Shown here piece by piece: positions 1 through 10,662 of a stretch of 64,000 nt of DNA. Each line of letters begins with the position of its first letter. The stretch's first letter is position 1. The notes beneath the pieces were generated by a model. That model saw only the letters and a list, made by a program, of their open reading frames with translations, made no database searches and was not told the origin of the DNA. The position numbers were made by a program, and so were the translations under genes. Source of the stretch: Tribonema minus (taxonomy: Eukaryota; Sar; Xanthophyceae; Tribonematales; Tribonemataceae); NCBI GenBank assembly GCA_017506865.1, contig JAFCMP010000059.1:62001-126000 (forward strand). Direction: 5' to 3'.

Positions 1-3000
1 TGAACGAGTGGAAGCCGAGGGACGACGAGCCTTGGTGTCCGGCGTGGCGGCTGGCGTTCATCATGGCGCCCATTGTCTGCAGGCGTTTGGCGACCGCACA
101 GGCGAAGCGCATCTCGCCGCCGATGTCGGACATCAGCAAACGGTACACGGGAGCGGAGGTCTGATTGGAACGGTGAGTGCGACCGAGCTGCTGAACCGCC
201 TTGTCTGCGCTCCAAGGCAGTTCTAGGGTGATGTGCACTCGACGCCTCTGGTTGGCAACGCGTCTGTCTGCCTGGAGCGATATTCCGACCGAGGCGGCAT
301 CGGAGATGATGGCATACAGCTTGTTTCCATTTTGAAACGCCTGTTTCTCTACCATGTTCCGATTCTTCATGGCCGTGTTCTTGGCGTTGCGTTTCTCCAT
401 GTGAAGTGAGCCATCTGGTGATCTGACGAGCCGTTGCGTGCGCCCGGTGAGTTCGGCGACTTTGGCAGGGCCACCGAGTCGATCTGCGCTCGCAGAAGAG
501 GACGCGATTGAGTCAAGTTGAGTCGCAGAAGAGGCTGCGATTGAGTCAAGTTGAGCCGCAGAGGCTGCGATTGAGTCAAGTTGAGCCGCAGAGGATGCGA
601 TGGAGTCAAGTTGAGCCGCAGAGGATGCGATGGAGTCAAGTTGAGTCGCAGAGGATGCGATGGAGTCAAGTTGAGTCCATGAGTGGTACATGCAAATGAA
701 GTAGCGAGGCAGACTCACCGAGTAGAATGTCGAGAGGGTTACCAGGGAGCGCGAGCGCCATGGCCTTGGTCATGAGACGGTTGAAGCGCTCGACCTTGAC
801 ATTGCGCGACTCGATGGACTCGGTCGCATCGGCGGACTCCGTTGCATCGGCGGACTCCGTTGCATCATCGCACCTGTCTGCATCCTCGTCTGCACTCGCC
901 TCGTCTGCATCATCGCACTCGTCTGCACTCTCGTCTGCACTCGCCTCGTCTGCATCTTCGCATTCCTCTTCATCGTCAGATGAATCAGCCGCAGTCTCGG
1001 TGACGGCATCGCGGCGAGCCGCTTCGATGCTGCCGCCGGCGGCGACCTCGTCGTCGGTCCAACACGCCTCCTCCTCGTCCACGGTCTGCACGGCGGCTTC
1101 GCTTGAGTCTGACGACGAGTCGTACGTTGTGTACGCTGCGCGGGCCACGCGAGGCCGAAGCGTCCTGGGTTGCAGAGAGTCCGTATCCGACTCATCGTCA
1201 CTGACCTCCGCGGTCCTCGTTACCTTGTGGCTCTCGTGACGGGGGTACTGCGCGCCTTTATACCTGATAACGCGACGACAAAGACTGCACTCAGAGACCT
1301 GGACTTTGACAAGAATGCACTCATGAAGCCGAGGTCAGGACACTCGCCAGAAGAGCCGAAATATCGTCGTCTTGAGGACCTCGTGGGGCGCCGAGATGAA
1401 GTCGTCGGTAGCCTCGTCGGCACCGATGGCACTCGAAGTGCGAGCTTCGCCGGTCGACTGAAGCCCGATGACAGCGCACATGCCGGACTCAACTGCCGCA
1501 GTCGCCAACTTGACGGCGCGGTCGACCTTCATGGCCATGCAGAGACTGCAGGCGCAGAGAGACGAGGTCAGCTGGAGACGAGCGTGCATAGACACAATGC
1601 ATTCACTCGACCCTACTGAATCTGTGTCTCACCTCTTGAAGAACGTCTGGTGCGCGCTCCAAAACAGCTTGCTCAAAGCCGAATCAGTCGGACCCTTGAT
1701 GACGATGCCGTCCCTGTTGTGCACGATAGCTCCGGGCTGCAAGCAGATTCAATCGGGTCCGAGCGAATGTCAGTGTCTACGACGCATCTAGCCTGAGGCT
1801 GTGGCGAGTGCGGCAACCGAGTCTGTGAGTCACCTGCTGCACAATGTCCAGCGTCCCATCTGCGACGCCCCTGTTGAATGCTGTCAAAATATCTTGCCAC
1901 AGCTCGACGGCGCTGTCGTACACGGCAGAGTCAACGTCGATCCTGTCCAGCTTGAACTCCGCGTTGTCGTAGCTCAACGTGCGACACACGAGCGCACCCT
2001 CCTCCTTCAAGTGAAGCGCCGTCAGCTCCATCGTGCCGATGCCGCATGCACTGACGGAGTCCTTCCAGCACTTGAAGCTCGCCTCGAAGTCGTCTTCGTC
2101 TGCACAACCGAGAGAGAGGGCACACAAAAGGTCAACGCACGACACGGCGCACACAAAAGCACAGTAGCCCGCGTACTCACCGAAGCACGTCCCCGGACCC
2201 CAAAGTCCCATCCTGGTCATGTAAGCAAGATTGCTCGGCTCAGAGACCGCCGTGGCACTGCAGTACACGATCCTGGCAGAGGGAAGCTCGTCTTGTATGT
2301 CGAAGATGGCCTTCCCGGTCTTGGTCTTCTTCTCCAGATTCTTTGCCTGCGAGCAACAAAATGGTCAGTGCGCGTGTGTGCAATCGACAATATCAGAGCA
2401 TCGTGGTACACACCTTGTGAGACTCGTCCAGCATGATCGGTCCATCAAAGCCTCTCCCCAACCACGAAAAAATCTGTTTGAGACGCGCCCGGTTGGCCTG
2501 ACCGAGGGTGGTGTACGTCGTGAACAGCACGCCATGCTCGATGTCAATGTCTCCCGATGTCTTGAAGCCCGAGTGCAAATGAATCGGTATGTGCTCCGCG
2601 CCGATGTCAGACATGTCCCTTGAAGCGTCACCAACAAGTCGGCGCCCGTGCTGATCCAGATGGCGCGACGCCTCCCCTTGAGCCAGTTGTCGTAGATGAT
2701 GGCCGCGATCTGTCGACCCTCTGCATGCAGCGCAACAGATACGAGCACGCGTGGCGTCTAAGGCACAGCTCGCGGACTGGTGTCATGCATACAGATCAGT
2801 AACACTCACTCCCGACACCGGCGCCGTCGCCCAGGATGAAGCCTCGGCGGGTACCGTCCATGTTGAAGCGCTCGTGGATTTGGCCGGCGTAGACAACAGA
2901 CTCCAGCTGCAGCCCAGAAATCCCAGTGCGGAGCGTGTCGGCTGGCAGACTGTGCCTGTACGTGATGTCAGGCGGCGTCACGTTGTGCAGCGCACCACTC

Positions 3001-3377
3001 TCCACGACTGCGTCAACAAGAAATAAAAAAGTGTAAGCCGTCGAGCCAAGTGCAGCGAGCGGAGACGCGTCCACAAACTCACCGGCGTCAGGATGATCCT
3101 CGCACCCTTCTGTGATGAGCTCCACCGTCGGACTGTAAAACGAGTATTTGAGCTCAATCGCCTCCTCGTACTCGTCGTGGTCTTCAGCCTTGCCGTCGGC
3201 CCTATCCACCGCCTTGATGCTGGCGCCCAAGCGCTTCACCACTGTGTTGCCCTCAGACACAGTCATCACGGCGTCGTCATCACTACTGTCGCTGAAGTCG
3301 TAGTCGCCCATCTCTTTACCGGACAACGCGGCGTCACCGTATGGCTCTGAGGAGATGTGTGGCTGAGCTGGTGCCAT
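1..3377 (-). CDS. SBNO: Strawberry notch-like SF2 helicase, 3' end cut by window, one apparent frameshift
   Basis: Homologue of the Strawberry notch (SBNO) family, nuclear helicase-like transcription/chromatin regulators. Reading from ATG 3377: an acidic N-terminus, then the P-loop GDGAGVGKGRQ assembled across an intron, DESHK (DExH box), [26 protein letters not shown], a long Asp/Glu-rich insert, and the C-terminal helicase block with [16 protein letters not shown] and [21 protein letters not shown] introns that restore the family's frame: 3008-3082, 2721-2809, 2347-2413, 2100-2180, 1737-1833, 1546-1632 and 484-718. Another intron must lie near 1225-1345 but its ends are unresolved. Near 2630-2640 the frame must slip by one base to pass from AIWIST to DMSDIGAEH, so either a base is missing or the gene is decaying. 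The intron number suggests a host nuclear gene, although giant viruses also carry SBNO-like helicases. Confidence 0.88.
509..683. repeat. 30-33 bp minisatellite inside an SBNO intron
   Basis: About six head-to-tail copies of a unit built on GAGTCAAGTTGAG followed by a CGCAGAGGATGCGAT-like half, 30 bp long (33 bp in the first copy). The array fills most of the 484-718 intron, whose donor (GGTGAGT) and acceptor (GCGCAG) lie just outside it. Open frames across it on both strands are repeat artefacts. Confidence 0.85.
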
Positions 3378-3783
3378 CTACAAATTTCCAACGGAAAAAC
3401 AAAATGAATTATTATATCGTTTCAAACCAAAGGACAAAATGCCGAGCGGTCGCTCGGGCAATACCGAAGCTTAATGTCGGCAAAAAATGCACCACTGTGT
3501 TGCCGTCGGACGCAGTTCCCACGGCGAGAGACAGCGAGCAGTGACAGCGAGCAGGGAATGCGGGCTGGGAAAAGACATCGCTACACAGGAACACATGCAG
3601 CCTTTGGAATGCAAACACAAGCAACACTCTCGGCAAAGTTGTCAATCGGTGTTGTAATCAATTCATTGCGAGTGTAGCAACGTCGCCACTGGGGATATTG
3701 CAACTATACTAACTCAAGGTGACGACTGTAGCGCCGGCTGTTAAATGGGCATTGCCACGGTCGTCACGGTTGGCGCCACACAG
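3378..3783. other. intergenic, no gene seen
   Basis: AT-richer spacer between the start of the helicase gene and the 3' end of the ankyrin gene. It presumably holds the helicase promoter and the ankyrin 3' UTR; no coding or repeat signal is recognised. Confidence 0.5.
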
Positions 3784-5827
3784 TCATATCCACTTTTTGG
3801 TGCGTGTGATAGGGCGCACAACAAGTGCGTCGTTTCTGCTGGACGTTGACTCCGGCGAAAACGCGCTGGAGCTGGTAGCGCTTGCATGCACGCACAGCTT
3901 ACTGTGTGCAGCAAGCAGTGCCTTTGCGCGGAACCTGTTCAAGCCCAGTTCAGCAGCGAGTGCGTCCATGTCTTCCTTGTCTAACACGACCAGCGCCGCT
4001 TCGGTGCCTACGCCCATCTCATGCATGGGTCCCCAGAGCTGCTGTACCTGGTTGAGACAAGGACGCATTACAAGTATGGTTAGCTATCGCACAAACTATG
4101 CAACAGACATTATCACAAAGTCGAGGAAGCACGTGCCACCAGGCTCAAGTCATATACTTGCAACTGACCTCTTTGTCCGTGAAGCCGTTGGCCAGCAGCC
4201 ACTGTGCCAGCCAATCCTCCTGTGCAGTGGCTCCGGTGGTAGTCGGCAACGAGGTATCCGTGCGCTTGCTGAGCCGATCCTCGACTCTGAACATCCACTC
4301 CTGCATAGCTTTTGCCTCATGAGCAAACTGCTGCTCAATGCGCTCAAGGCGTGCATCGCTGCCAGCGTACATGAGCTTCAAGTTAGCAATTTCCATATCG
4401 ACGCGGTCGAGGTGTTGGTCGCTTGTGGCGCGGGGAACCCGCATCGTTGCTGATTGTCTCGCCAGCTCCTTGCTGATCTGGCTAACGTCCTGGACGGACT
4501 TGGTGGCTCGGAGCATTTGGGCTAGGAGCACCAGACTCATAATGTCGGAGCAGGTATCGTTGCTGAAGGTTTCCTTGAGGCTCACAACCTTATCTTCGAG
4601 TTCTGCGGTCATAGCTTCTTCTACGGTAAGGCCATCGGCCGCGCGAGCAGCACACAGACGCTCCTTACATGGCAGGCTGAGCAGCCACCTGACCATGGCA
4701 AGATCCTTATTCTCCACGGCCACATGTAAGAGAGTCTTGTTGGACTGCTGCTGCACTGTCATTGGGTCGGCGCCAAGCGCAACCAGCAGCTTGGCGATGG
4801 AGACTGCGCCAGATACGACCGCATTCATCAGTGGAGTGCGGCCATCCATGAATGACTCGAGTGCATGGCCGTCCTTGATGTGCGCAGTCACGCCATCCTT
4901 GAGCACCTCCAACATGGCACACTGGATGGCCTCGTTGCTATACTCGTTGTAGCCTGTTGCAGTCGGAAGCAACAGAGAACAACGATCAGAGAAGACAGTG
5001 AATGCCAGTGCTGCCTGATGTGTGCCATTGTACAGAAGCAATCAATCATGCCATGGCCAAACAAAAAAATCACTGAATTGGCGCCGCAGGCTGTACATAC
5101 CATATCGGTCTGCCGCCAGTCGCGCCATCGCTTTCGCCACAGGGTGTAACTGGTCGAGGCTGACGTGCTGCTTGTTGTCGGCGAAGCGAGCCCCTGTAGC
5201 GGACGCGGTCGACGACGACATGGCCCCCACAACATTTGCACTGCCGCTTCTGTTTGACGATTCTGCGACGGCCGCCCGGATTAATTTCCATGCGTGTTTG
5301 CGGAGCATCTCCAGATCATTCCTGGTGATGTCCTGATCTCTTGCAACTTTGAAGAGCACGGCCCCCAAGTCAGTCGCATCTGTCCCGCCGCCGACATTTA
5401 TGCTACGGTACATCCATGCAGGCAAAAGCTTGTTACCGTGCGGTGGCAGGACCAGCCTGTACCCGTTTGACGTCGATTTGTCTCTGACGTATTGCCCTTT
5501 AAATTTCTCGACAGCCTCCTGAAGTATGTCATCTGCGTGATTGCGGAGCATCTCCAGATCATTCCTGGTGATGTCGTGATGACAGTCGATTTTGCTGAGC
5601 ACTCCCCAAAAGTTCACCGCATCTGTCCCACTGCCGACCGCGACAGGCGTGCGCATCCATCCCTGCAGCACGCCATCGAGCGGCGGCAGGACCGGCTTGT
5701 ACCCGTTTGGAGTCGATTCGTCCCTGACGTACCGCACTTCAAATTTGACAACAGCTTGCGTGTGGGGCCACTTAGGAGAAAATGCTAGGACGGAACAGCT
5801 GTCTTGGATGAGTTTGTGCAGCGCCAT
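3784..5827 (-). CDS. ankyrin-repeat protein with duplicated N-terminal domain and SAM-like C-terminus
   Basis: Three exons, 5101-5827, 4169-4953 and 3784-4047, joined by GT-AG introns 4954-5100 and 4048-4168 that keep frame (RYG/GYNEYSNEA and TDKE/VQQLWGP). The N-terminal exon contains a tandem duplication of a roughly 75-residue unit, each copy carrying YVRD-S-NGY, VLPP and DITRNDLEMLR. The middle exon has ankyrin repeats (DGRTPLMNAVVSGAVSIAKL, KTLLHVAVENKDLAMVRWLL) followed by a likely coiled coil (RVDMEIANLKL to EQQFAHEAKAMQEW). The end, WLAQWLLANGFTD plus LDKEDMDALAAELGLNRFRA, resembles a SAM domain. Probably a cytoplasmic or nuclear scaffold; no specific function can be assigned. Confidence 0.72.
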
Positions 5828-6561
5828 TGAGCTCGTGTCGTGTCGTTACAACTTGTTGAACGTTGCCTGCAAAGGCATGGGTAGAAGAACCAGCAGGTGA
5901 GCAGCGAGGCGGTTGTCTCACACATACTTCGCGTCAAGCTCCGTAGACAATATACCTAATTGCAGGCCGCAGCACATGATGACATCGGAGCCAAGCGAGG
6001 CCGTCTGTCAACAGTCAACAACCACCGATACACTATTGCATCATGTAACGCCATTGCCAGCGTCAAGGCCACAGCAGAGTCACCATCAAGCACCATGACG
6101 CAGAAGTCTTAGCGAAAGCGTGCATCAGTAATAGCCAATAAGCCGATCGTCAGCTATCGGCATGTAGCGGACCTCATCTGCACTGCCACCGCCGTCGTCG
6201 ATCGTATCGTCGCTACAGCACTCTCTTAAGCCTCTACTTATAATCTTCACGAGGCGCATTGATTGTCATCAGAATTTAGCCGATAAGCGAGTGCGGGCGG
6301 CGCGAGCCCTCACCTCAAGCAGCTTTGGCCTCTAGAACACCAGCAGCACTTGGCACGCTCCGTCCGCGTTGAAACAAACTTGTGCAGCTCTGTTTTTCGC
6401 GCTCTGATTTATCAACAACGTACCCCTGACCCGCCGGTTCAACTCAAGCGGGGTACGAGTCATTTTTTATTCGATAGTTTCCGCGAACCGTCAACGACTC
6501 GGACTCGTTCTCGTCAAGTTGTGTGTATGTTTATGGTAGTTATTCAGACAACAGGCGCAAG
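5828..6561. other. divergent intergenic region, no gene seen
   Basis: Spacer between the divergently transcribed ankyrin (minus) and LRR (plus) genes, expected to hold both promoters. Short open frames here have no family-like features. Confidence 0.5.
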
Positions 6562-8033
6562 ATGAACAATAGGGCGGCGGAGATGGTTGCTGAGGTGCAG
6601 GGAAGGGAGAGGGTCCTGAAGGCTTTTCAGCACGTGGCGTCCTTGGGTCGTCTCCCTCGCACCGCCTGGTGCCTCAACCGGACTTTCCGCTTCAACGTTA
6701 TGCCTCTAGTTCCAAAGCAGGCGGTTGTCTGCTTGCTGCGGGAGCAGCAACCGATGACAGGCCGACTACACGCCGCAGTGCGCCTGCCCGGGCTCGTCCG
6801 ATTGGAGGTGCAAGGCCGCGATTGGCAGGCTCATAGGCATGAGGACACCCAGGCGGTGATACTGCACTGTCCATCGCCCTACCTTGTTGGCCGTCTCAGG
6901 CTCGACGAGGACATGCCTCGCGAGCTTTGTGCACCGGCTTCACTGACTTCGCTGGTGGTGACCACCTGCGGCGGTGAGATTACTTTTTCGACTATTCCCG
7001 GGTCAACATCGCAGCACAGGCTGCAGATTGGCGATACCATTCTTACGTTGCCGCAGTCACTCGAACCCCGCAAGTGCAAAGTTCGGTACCATTTCGGCAA
7101 AGGGAGACCTGGCCTGCCGCCTCATCACGGCAAAGGGATACCAGCTTTGCCGCCTCAGCTAGTAGACCTTGACATCAAATTGCACGCGGTGAGGTCCCTT
7201 GTGCTGCCACTGCCTCCACGTCTGCGCCTTGTGACGATGGCAACGTTGTGGCTGGATTCCAGCCACGAAATACAGTTGCGCAGGCAACTGGTAGAGAACC
7301 TGCCCGCCAGCGTCAAGGAGCTACGGCTGAAGTATGCACTGACACGCTTCAAGAAACGGGCAACCATCGACGAGATCAGAGATATCAAGTGGCCCGACGG
7401 CTTACGGCGTCTTTTTCTCGTCCACTGGAGGGTCAGGATGGACCTGCCACCTCGCATTACATCGCTGATCGTGGTGGACGCAGAACCGGACCCTCTGACA
7501 TACCTTCTCAAGTGCATTGCTTCGAGTGCACTGGAGTCGCTCTACATTGCTGGTCGCGACTACCAGTGGGGTGAGGTGAGCCCCGCACCGCGCCCATCGC
7601 ATACCACACTGCCACCGGTGGACAAACGCTCCTCACGAATACGTTTGCCCCTTCGCCTCAGGTGTCGTTGCCGATCACTCTCCGGCAGCTGACCCTTGGA
7701 CGTGGCATCGACGGAAGCGGCGTTAACGCCATCTTGAAGCACGGCTTTCCTCCCAGGCTGGAGGAGTTCAGGGTCGATGCGCACTCGGACTTCAACGCTC
7801 CCCTTGTGGATTTGCCGTCGACGCTGCGCGTCCTGCATCTTAACGAGAGCTTCGACGCGCTGCTGGCGAACATCCCCTCCAGGCTACGGGAGGCGGTCCT
7901 GCCAGCGAGCAAAATACCGCTTGTGGCTGCAGGCACTCTGCCGGCTGCGGCGCGTGTCTCTTTCTTCAAACAACAAGAGCTACCTGCGCAAGCACAGCAA
8001 GCAACGGCTAGCCAGGGAACAGGGCGTCACTGA
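6562..8033 (+). CDS. leucine-rich (FNIP-like) repeat protein, two exons
   Basis: Exons 6562-7575 and 7662-8033, about 461 residues, joined by an 86-bp GT-AG intron (GAG/GTGAGC ... CCTCAG/GTGTCG) in phase 0. The protein begins with an F-box-like stretch (LGRLPRTAWCLNRTFRFNV) and continues as repeats of the form LPxxLxxLxL (LPPQLVDLDIKL, LPASVKELRLKY, LPPRITSLIVVD, LPITLRQLTL, LPSTLRVLHL), the pattern of FNIP/LRR proteins of protists and giant viruses. ATG 6523 is an alternative in-frame start 39 bases upstream. The last 90 residues resemble the ORF at 54127-54624, so a paralogous family exists in this genome. Likely a protein-binding adaptor. Confidence 0.7.
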
Positions 8034-8100
8034 CTTCTTGAACTGCAATCGCGTTTACTTGACACATCAAAAAAATGTATGCGACAGACAAGGTCAACCA

Positions 8101-8340
8101 TGAAAGACCGTGCCGACTTCTTCTTCATGCCCAGCCTGTCGCCTGGAAAAGATGCGCTCAAGTTCATGGTTGGAACGTCTGTGGGGTCTGTGTTGGTCGC
8201 CATTCCTTGCCAGATCACGTGGCTGGAATTCATCGGTATCTGCCTGCTGTCGTATTGCGCGATCGCGTTCTTATTCAAATTGTGCGCATGCACTGCGTGC
8301 AGAAGATGTCGCAGCATGACCAACACGCTATACAACTCCA
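8101..8340 (+). CDS. possible small membrane protein
   Basis: From ATG 8101 the frame encodes a basic N-terminus, two hydrophobic stretches (MVGTSVGSVLVAIP and EFIGICLLSYCAIAFLFKL) and a Cys-rich CACTACRRC segment. The frame does not stop where the signal fades but runs on antisense to the methyltransferase up to 8813, so the gene may be frameshifted or spurious. Confidence 0.28.
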
Positions 8341-8945
8341 CCCCAAAACGTGTTGCCCGGACAGTGGTACGTCTCCGTGTTGACGAGGCCGATCTCGTGA
8401 CTGAATACGATCTTCAGTCCTGCCTCCTCTATGCCATCCATAGTGCCTCTCTTGACGTGCACCCAGTCGCATGCCCAGTCGTCAATCATGATGATCACTC
8501 GCCTGTCGAACAGCGGCTTGAAGTGAGTGATGGCGCGCTTCTGGTCCTTGTAGTTGTGCGCTCCGTCGTACAAGAAGATGTTGATCGGAAGCGGCACATC
8601 TTTCTTGGAGATATCCCAGCAATTCTTGTCGTGAACGATCATCGATGCCTCAGGTATGAATCTCTCCGTGTTGCGGAAGAAGTCGTCCCGCCCGCCGAAC
8701 TCGGACCAGTTGTCGACGCAGAAGCCGGTGCACTGGTCGTTTTCGTACATGGCGGACACGAAAGAGCTGCCTTTGAAAGTGCCGACCTCGAGATACCTGG
8801 CCCCCGGGAGTGAGCACATGTTATTGTACAGGTGCCGAGTCTTGGAGCCTGACATACCTTGCATGTTCAACACGTCATCCGTCAACTTGGACTTGTTGAT
8901 GTACGCTGACAGAATGGAGTTCTTGACGTGCGTCACAAGGTCCAT
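8328..8945 (-). CDS. class I SAM-dependent methyltransferase (Methyltransf_24-like)
   Basis: Intronless, 205 residues. Motif I is seen as RYLEVGTFKGSS (AdoMet-binding loop) at about residues 50-60, an acidic turn as FCVDNW, and the family-typical YDGAHNYKDQKRAI followed by VIIMIDDWACDW. This is the pattern of PF13578 methyltransferases, common in viral and bacterial genomes and of varied substrate. Start ATG 8945 has an AT-rich tract (AAAAAATATTTCAC on the minus strand) about 20 bases upstream, like other genes of the island. First clearly intronless gene after the LRR gene, so it helps place the island's left edge. Confidence 0.75.
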   Translation of the reverse strand: MDLVTHVKNSILSAYINKSKLTDDVLNMQGMSGSKTRHLYNNMCSLPGARYLEVGTFKGSSFVSAMYENDQCTGFCVDNWSEFGGRDDFFRNTERFIPEASMIVHDKNCWDISKKDVPLPINIFLYDGAHNYKDQKRAITHFKPLFDRRVIIMIDDWACDWVHVKRGTMDGIEEAGLKIVFSHEIGLVNTETYHCPGNTFWGGVV

Positions 8946-8973
8946 GGTGCATGTGAAAGAGTGAAATATTTTT

Positions 8974-9534
8974 TCAAGCTAGACTAGCACATGACTGCGA
9001 TGTCGCGGCGATGTACAGTTTCTGAAGTTTTCTCTTGACCGCGGTAGTACAACTAGGGGACGTGTACAGCTTGGGCCCGTTGTAAGACAGTTGCCAGTCG
9101 ATGCCGACGCATTGCCTGCTCTCGATGAACGACGGCACTCCATTCGCATCGATCTGAACCAGCATCGGCGACTGTGCGCCACTGGCAGCAGCGAGCTCCG
9201 ACACGGGGCGCATCGTCTGATTCATCGCGGCGTACGTGGTCCTGCTTTTGGCGTCCACGAGGACTAGTGAATTGCCCATCGGCATTGTCGTGAACAGCAG
9301 AGCTTGTTTGATGTTCTTTGTCAGAGTGAGAGGTGCGTTCTTACTGGGGACCCAGAGCCATTGACAAGATTTTCCGGCGCCGAGCGTGGCAGCAGGGTCT
9401 GCGAGTTTGCACATGAGAAGGTACCTGTTGGGCGCAGCGCCGAGGGCTCTCCTGCTTACGAAGTACATCCTCAGACCCAGTCCGCTCAAGAGAAGCAGCG
9501 CTGCGTATATGCCAGCTATCAGACCAGGGTGCAT
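8974..9534 (-). CDS. unknown protein with N-terminal membrane anchor
   Basis: 186 residues. Residues 5-27 (LIAGIYAALLLLSGLGLRMYF) form an uncleaved signal-anchor followed by VSRR, so the rest probably faces away from the cytosol. Four later cysteines (CKL, SCQW, QCVG, SCTT) could form disulphides. No family recognised. Lies 29 bp from the methyltransferase start on the same strand; a membrane-anchored virion or envelope protein is one possibility. Confidence 0.6.
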   Translation of the reverse strand: MHPGLIAGIYAALLLLSGLGLRMYFVSRRALGAAPNRYLLMCKLADPAATLGAGKSCQWLWVPSKNAPLTLTKNIKQALLFTTMPMGNSLVLVDAKSRTTYAAMNQTMRPVSELAAASGAQSPMLVQIDANGVPSFIESRQCVGIDWQLSYNGPKLYTSPSCTTAVKRKLQKLYIAATSQSCASLA

Positions 9535-9551
9535 CTTTCTTTGCTAAATTC

Positions 9552-9983
9552 CTACATAAAAATGTTTGGGATCTCGTGCTTTGTGGTCGTAAGCACGGGC
9601 GTCAGCAGAACGGGCTTTGTAGACGTCGCGGGGGGAGGTACGAAAGTGTAGTTCCACTTCCTTGTCAGTCTTGCTAACGTCTCATCCGTCATCTGTTGTA
9701 CTGTCGCTTGGTGAAATATGTGCGCCTCGAAGACAGCTCTCATGACGTCGTCCAGGTCATACACCATCACGTTACGGTCCACGTTCGTGGCACCGGCGCT
9801 CGCCTTCCCCCAGATGTAATCACGCATGTTCATCCATTGGCTCCACAGGACCGCTTCGCGGGAGTCCGTAGTTTCGTAGGCGCGCTCTCGTGTGAGAACC
9901 GACGACACCGCGTTCGTGCGGAGAGACAGCGACGGCCGCAACTTACCGGAAGCATCTTGCTTGCCTCCGAGATAGTATACCAT
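9552..9983 (-). CDS. unknown protein, 143 aa
   Basis: Intronless frame from ATG 9983, 17 bp upstream of the anchored protein gene on the same strand. Soluble, with a Thr/Pro-rich tail (FVPPPATSTKPVLLTPV). No family recognised. The spacing suggests the tight packing of the island rather than a host gene. Confidence 0.55.
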   Translation of the reverse strand: MVYYLGGKQDASGKLRPSLSLRTNAVSSVLTRERAYETTDSREAVLWSQWMNMRDYIWGKASAGATNVDRNVMVYDLDDVMRAVFEAHIFHQATVQQMTDETLARLTRKWNYTFVPPPATSTKPVLLTPVLTTTKHEIPNIFM

Positions 9984-10015
9984 CTGTGCGCGTTACATGA
10001 ATACAACAAAATAAG

Positions 10016-10168
10016 TCAGGGTATCAATGCAACGAGTGGTAGCAGCTCTTCGCAGGCTTCCTTCATCAGTTGAAGTATTGACTGATCGCGGCACCCGTTT
10101 TCATCCAGCAGGTCGATGCAACTCTGCAGGCAAGCGATGGCATTCTTGGCGTCGTGTCGGTGATTCAT
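10016..10168 (-). CDS. small helical protein, 50 aa
   Basis: A 51-codon frame, easily missed because of its size: ATG 10168, stop at 10016-10018. The product is almost wholly amphipathic-helical (NAIACLQSCIDLLDENG, ILQLMKEACEELLPLVALI) with four cysteines. It sits 32 bp upstream of the 9983 gene on the same strand, filling what would otherwise be an empty gap. No family recognised. Confidence 0.5.
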   Translation of the reverse strand: MNHRHDAKNAIACLQSCIDLLDENGCRDQSILQLMKEACEELLPLVALIP

Positions 10169-10204
10169 CGGGTTTAATCAGACTGCCTCATCACAAATAT
10201 TGGA

Positions 10205-10221
10205 CAAAAAATATATTGTTG
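10205..10221 (+). promoter_or_regulatory. candidate AT-rich promoter element
   Basis: AAAAAATATATTGTTG lies about 20 bases upstream of ATG 10242. Similar A-tract plus ATATTG or AATAATG stretches precede ATG 28105 (AAAAATATTGTTGCG), ATG 20860 (CAAAAATAATGTG) and, at 11673-11685 (AAAATAATATATTG), lie between the divergent starts 11632 and 11703. This suggests a shared promoter box of the island. It is an eye-made comparison, not a statistical motif. Confidence 0.3.
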
Positions 10222-10241
10222 TACATGTAAAGACACATACC

Positions 10242-10661
10242 ATGGCGCATGTGACCCCTGGTGCAAGAGCCTACATCAAACCCGACGATTTCTATGGCGA
10301 CGTCGTGCGGACGACCGTCCTGAATCTAGCGAACAGCCCGGTGGTGCAGCGCGACGACGGCAAGCTGCGTGCGTTCATGGGTCAGGAAGTAGCCGAGGTC
10401 GTCAACAAGGAGACGAAGAGCGATGGTGTAGAGACCGTGGACGATCTGCCCCTGGACGTCCGGATGGTCGGCATCGAGCTCATGAGCGCAATGGGAATTC
10501 CCCAGGAGACTCAGGCTCTGATGTTCAACAACTGGCTGTCCAAGCTCACCAAGGAGCAGCGCACGGCCTACACTACGCAGTTCGCAGCTGTGGACACCAA
10601 CGACGCTGCCGCCGTGGGCGCATTCATCACGGCGATGACAGCGGCCCTGACGGCTCTCTAA
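10242..10661 (+). CDS. unknown soluble protein, 139 aa
   Basis: Start chosen at ATG 10242 (context ACCATGG) rather than the in-frame ATG 10200, because the latter would place the AT-rich promoter-like tract inside the gene. Acidic, helical, with an Ala-rich C-terminus (AAAVGAFITAMTAALTAL). Its stop codon ends one base before the 64-bp palindrome. No family recognised. Confidence 0.6.
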   Translation: MAHVTPGARAYIKPDDFYGDVVRTTVLNLANSPVVQRDDGKLRAFMGQEVAEVVNKETKSDGVETVDDLPLDVRMVGIELMSAMGIPQETQALMFNNWLSKLTKEQRTAYTTQFAAVDTNDAAAVGAFITAMTAALTAL

Positions 10662-10662
10662 G

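Noticed and set aside
666..1239. Long overlapping frames on both strands at 666-1239
   Set aside because: The minus-strand frame is the acidic insert of the SBNO exon; the plus and second minus frames are its shadows in a repetitive GA-rich stretch.
8341..8813. Plus-strand frame antisense to the methyltransferase
   Set aside because: The opposite strand has clear methyltransferase motifs; the plus frame shows only valine-rich shadow composition.
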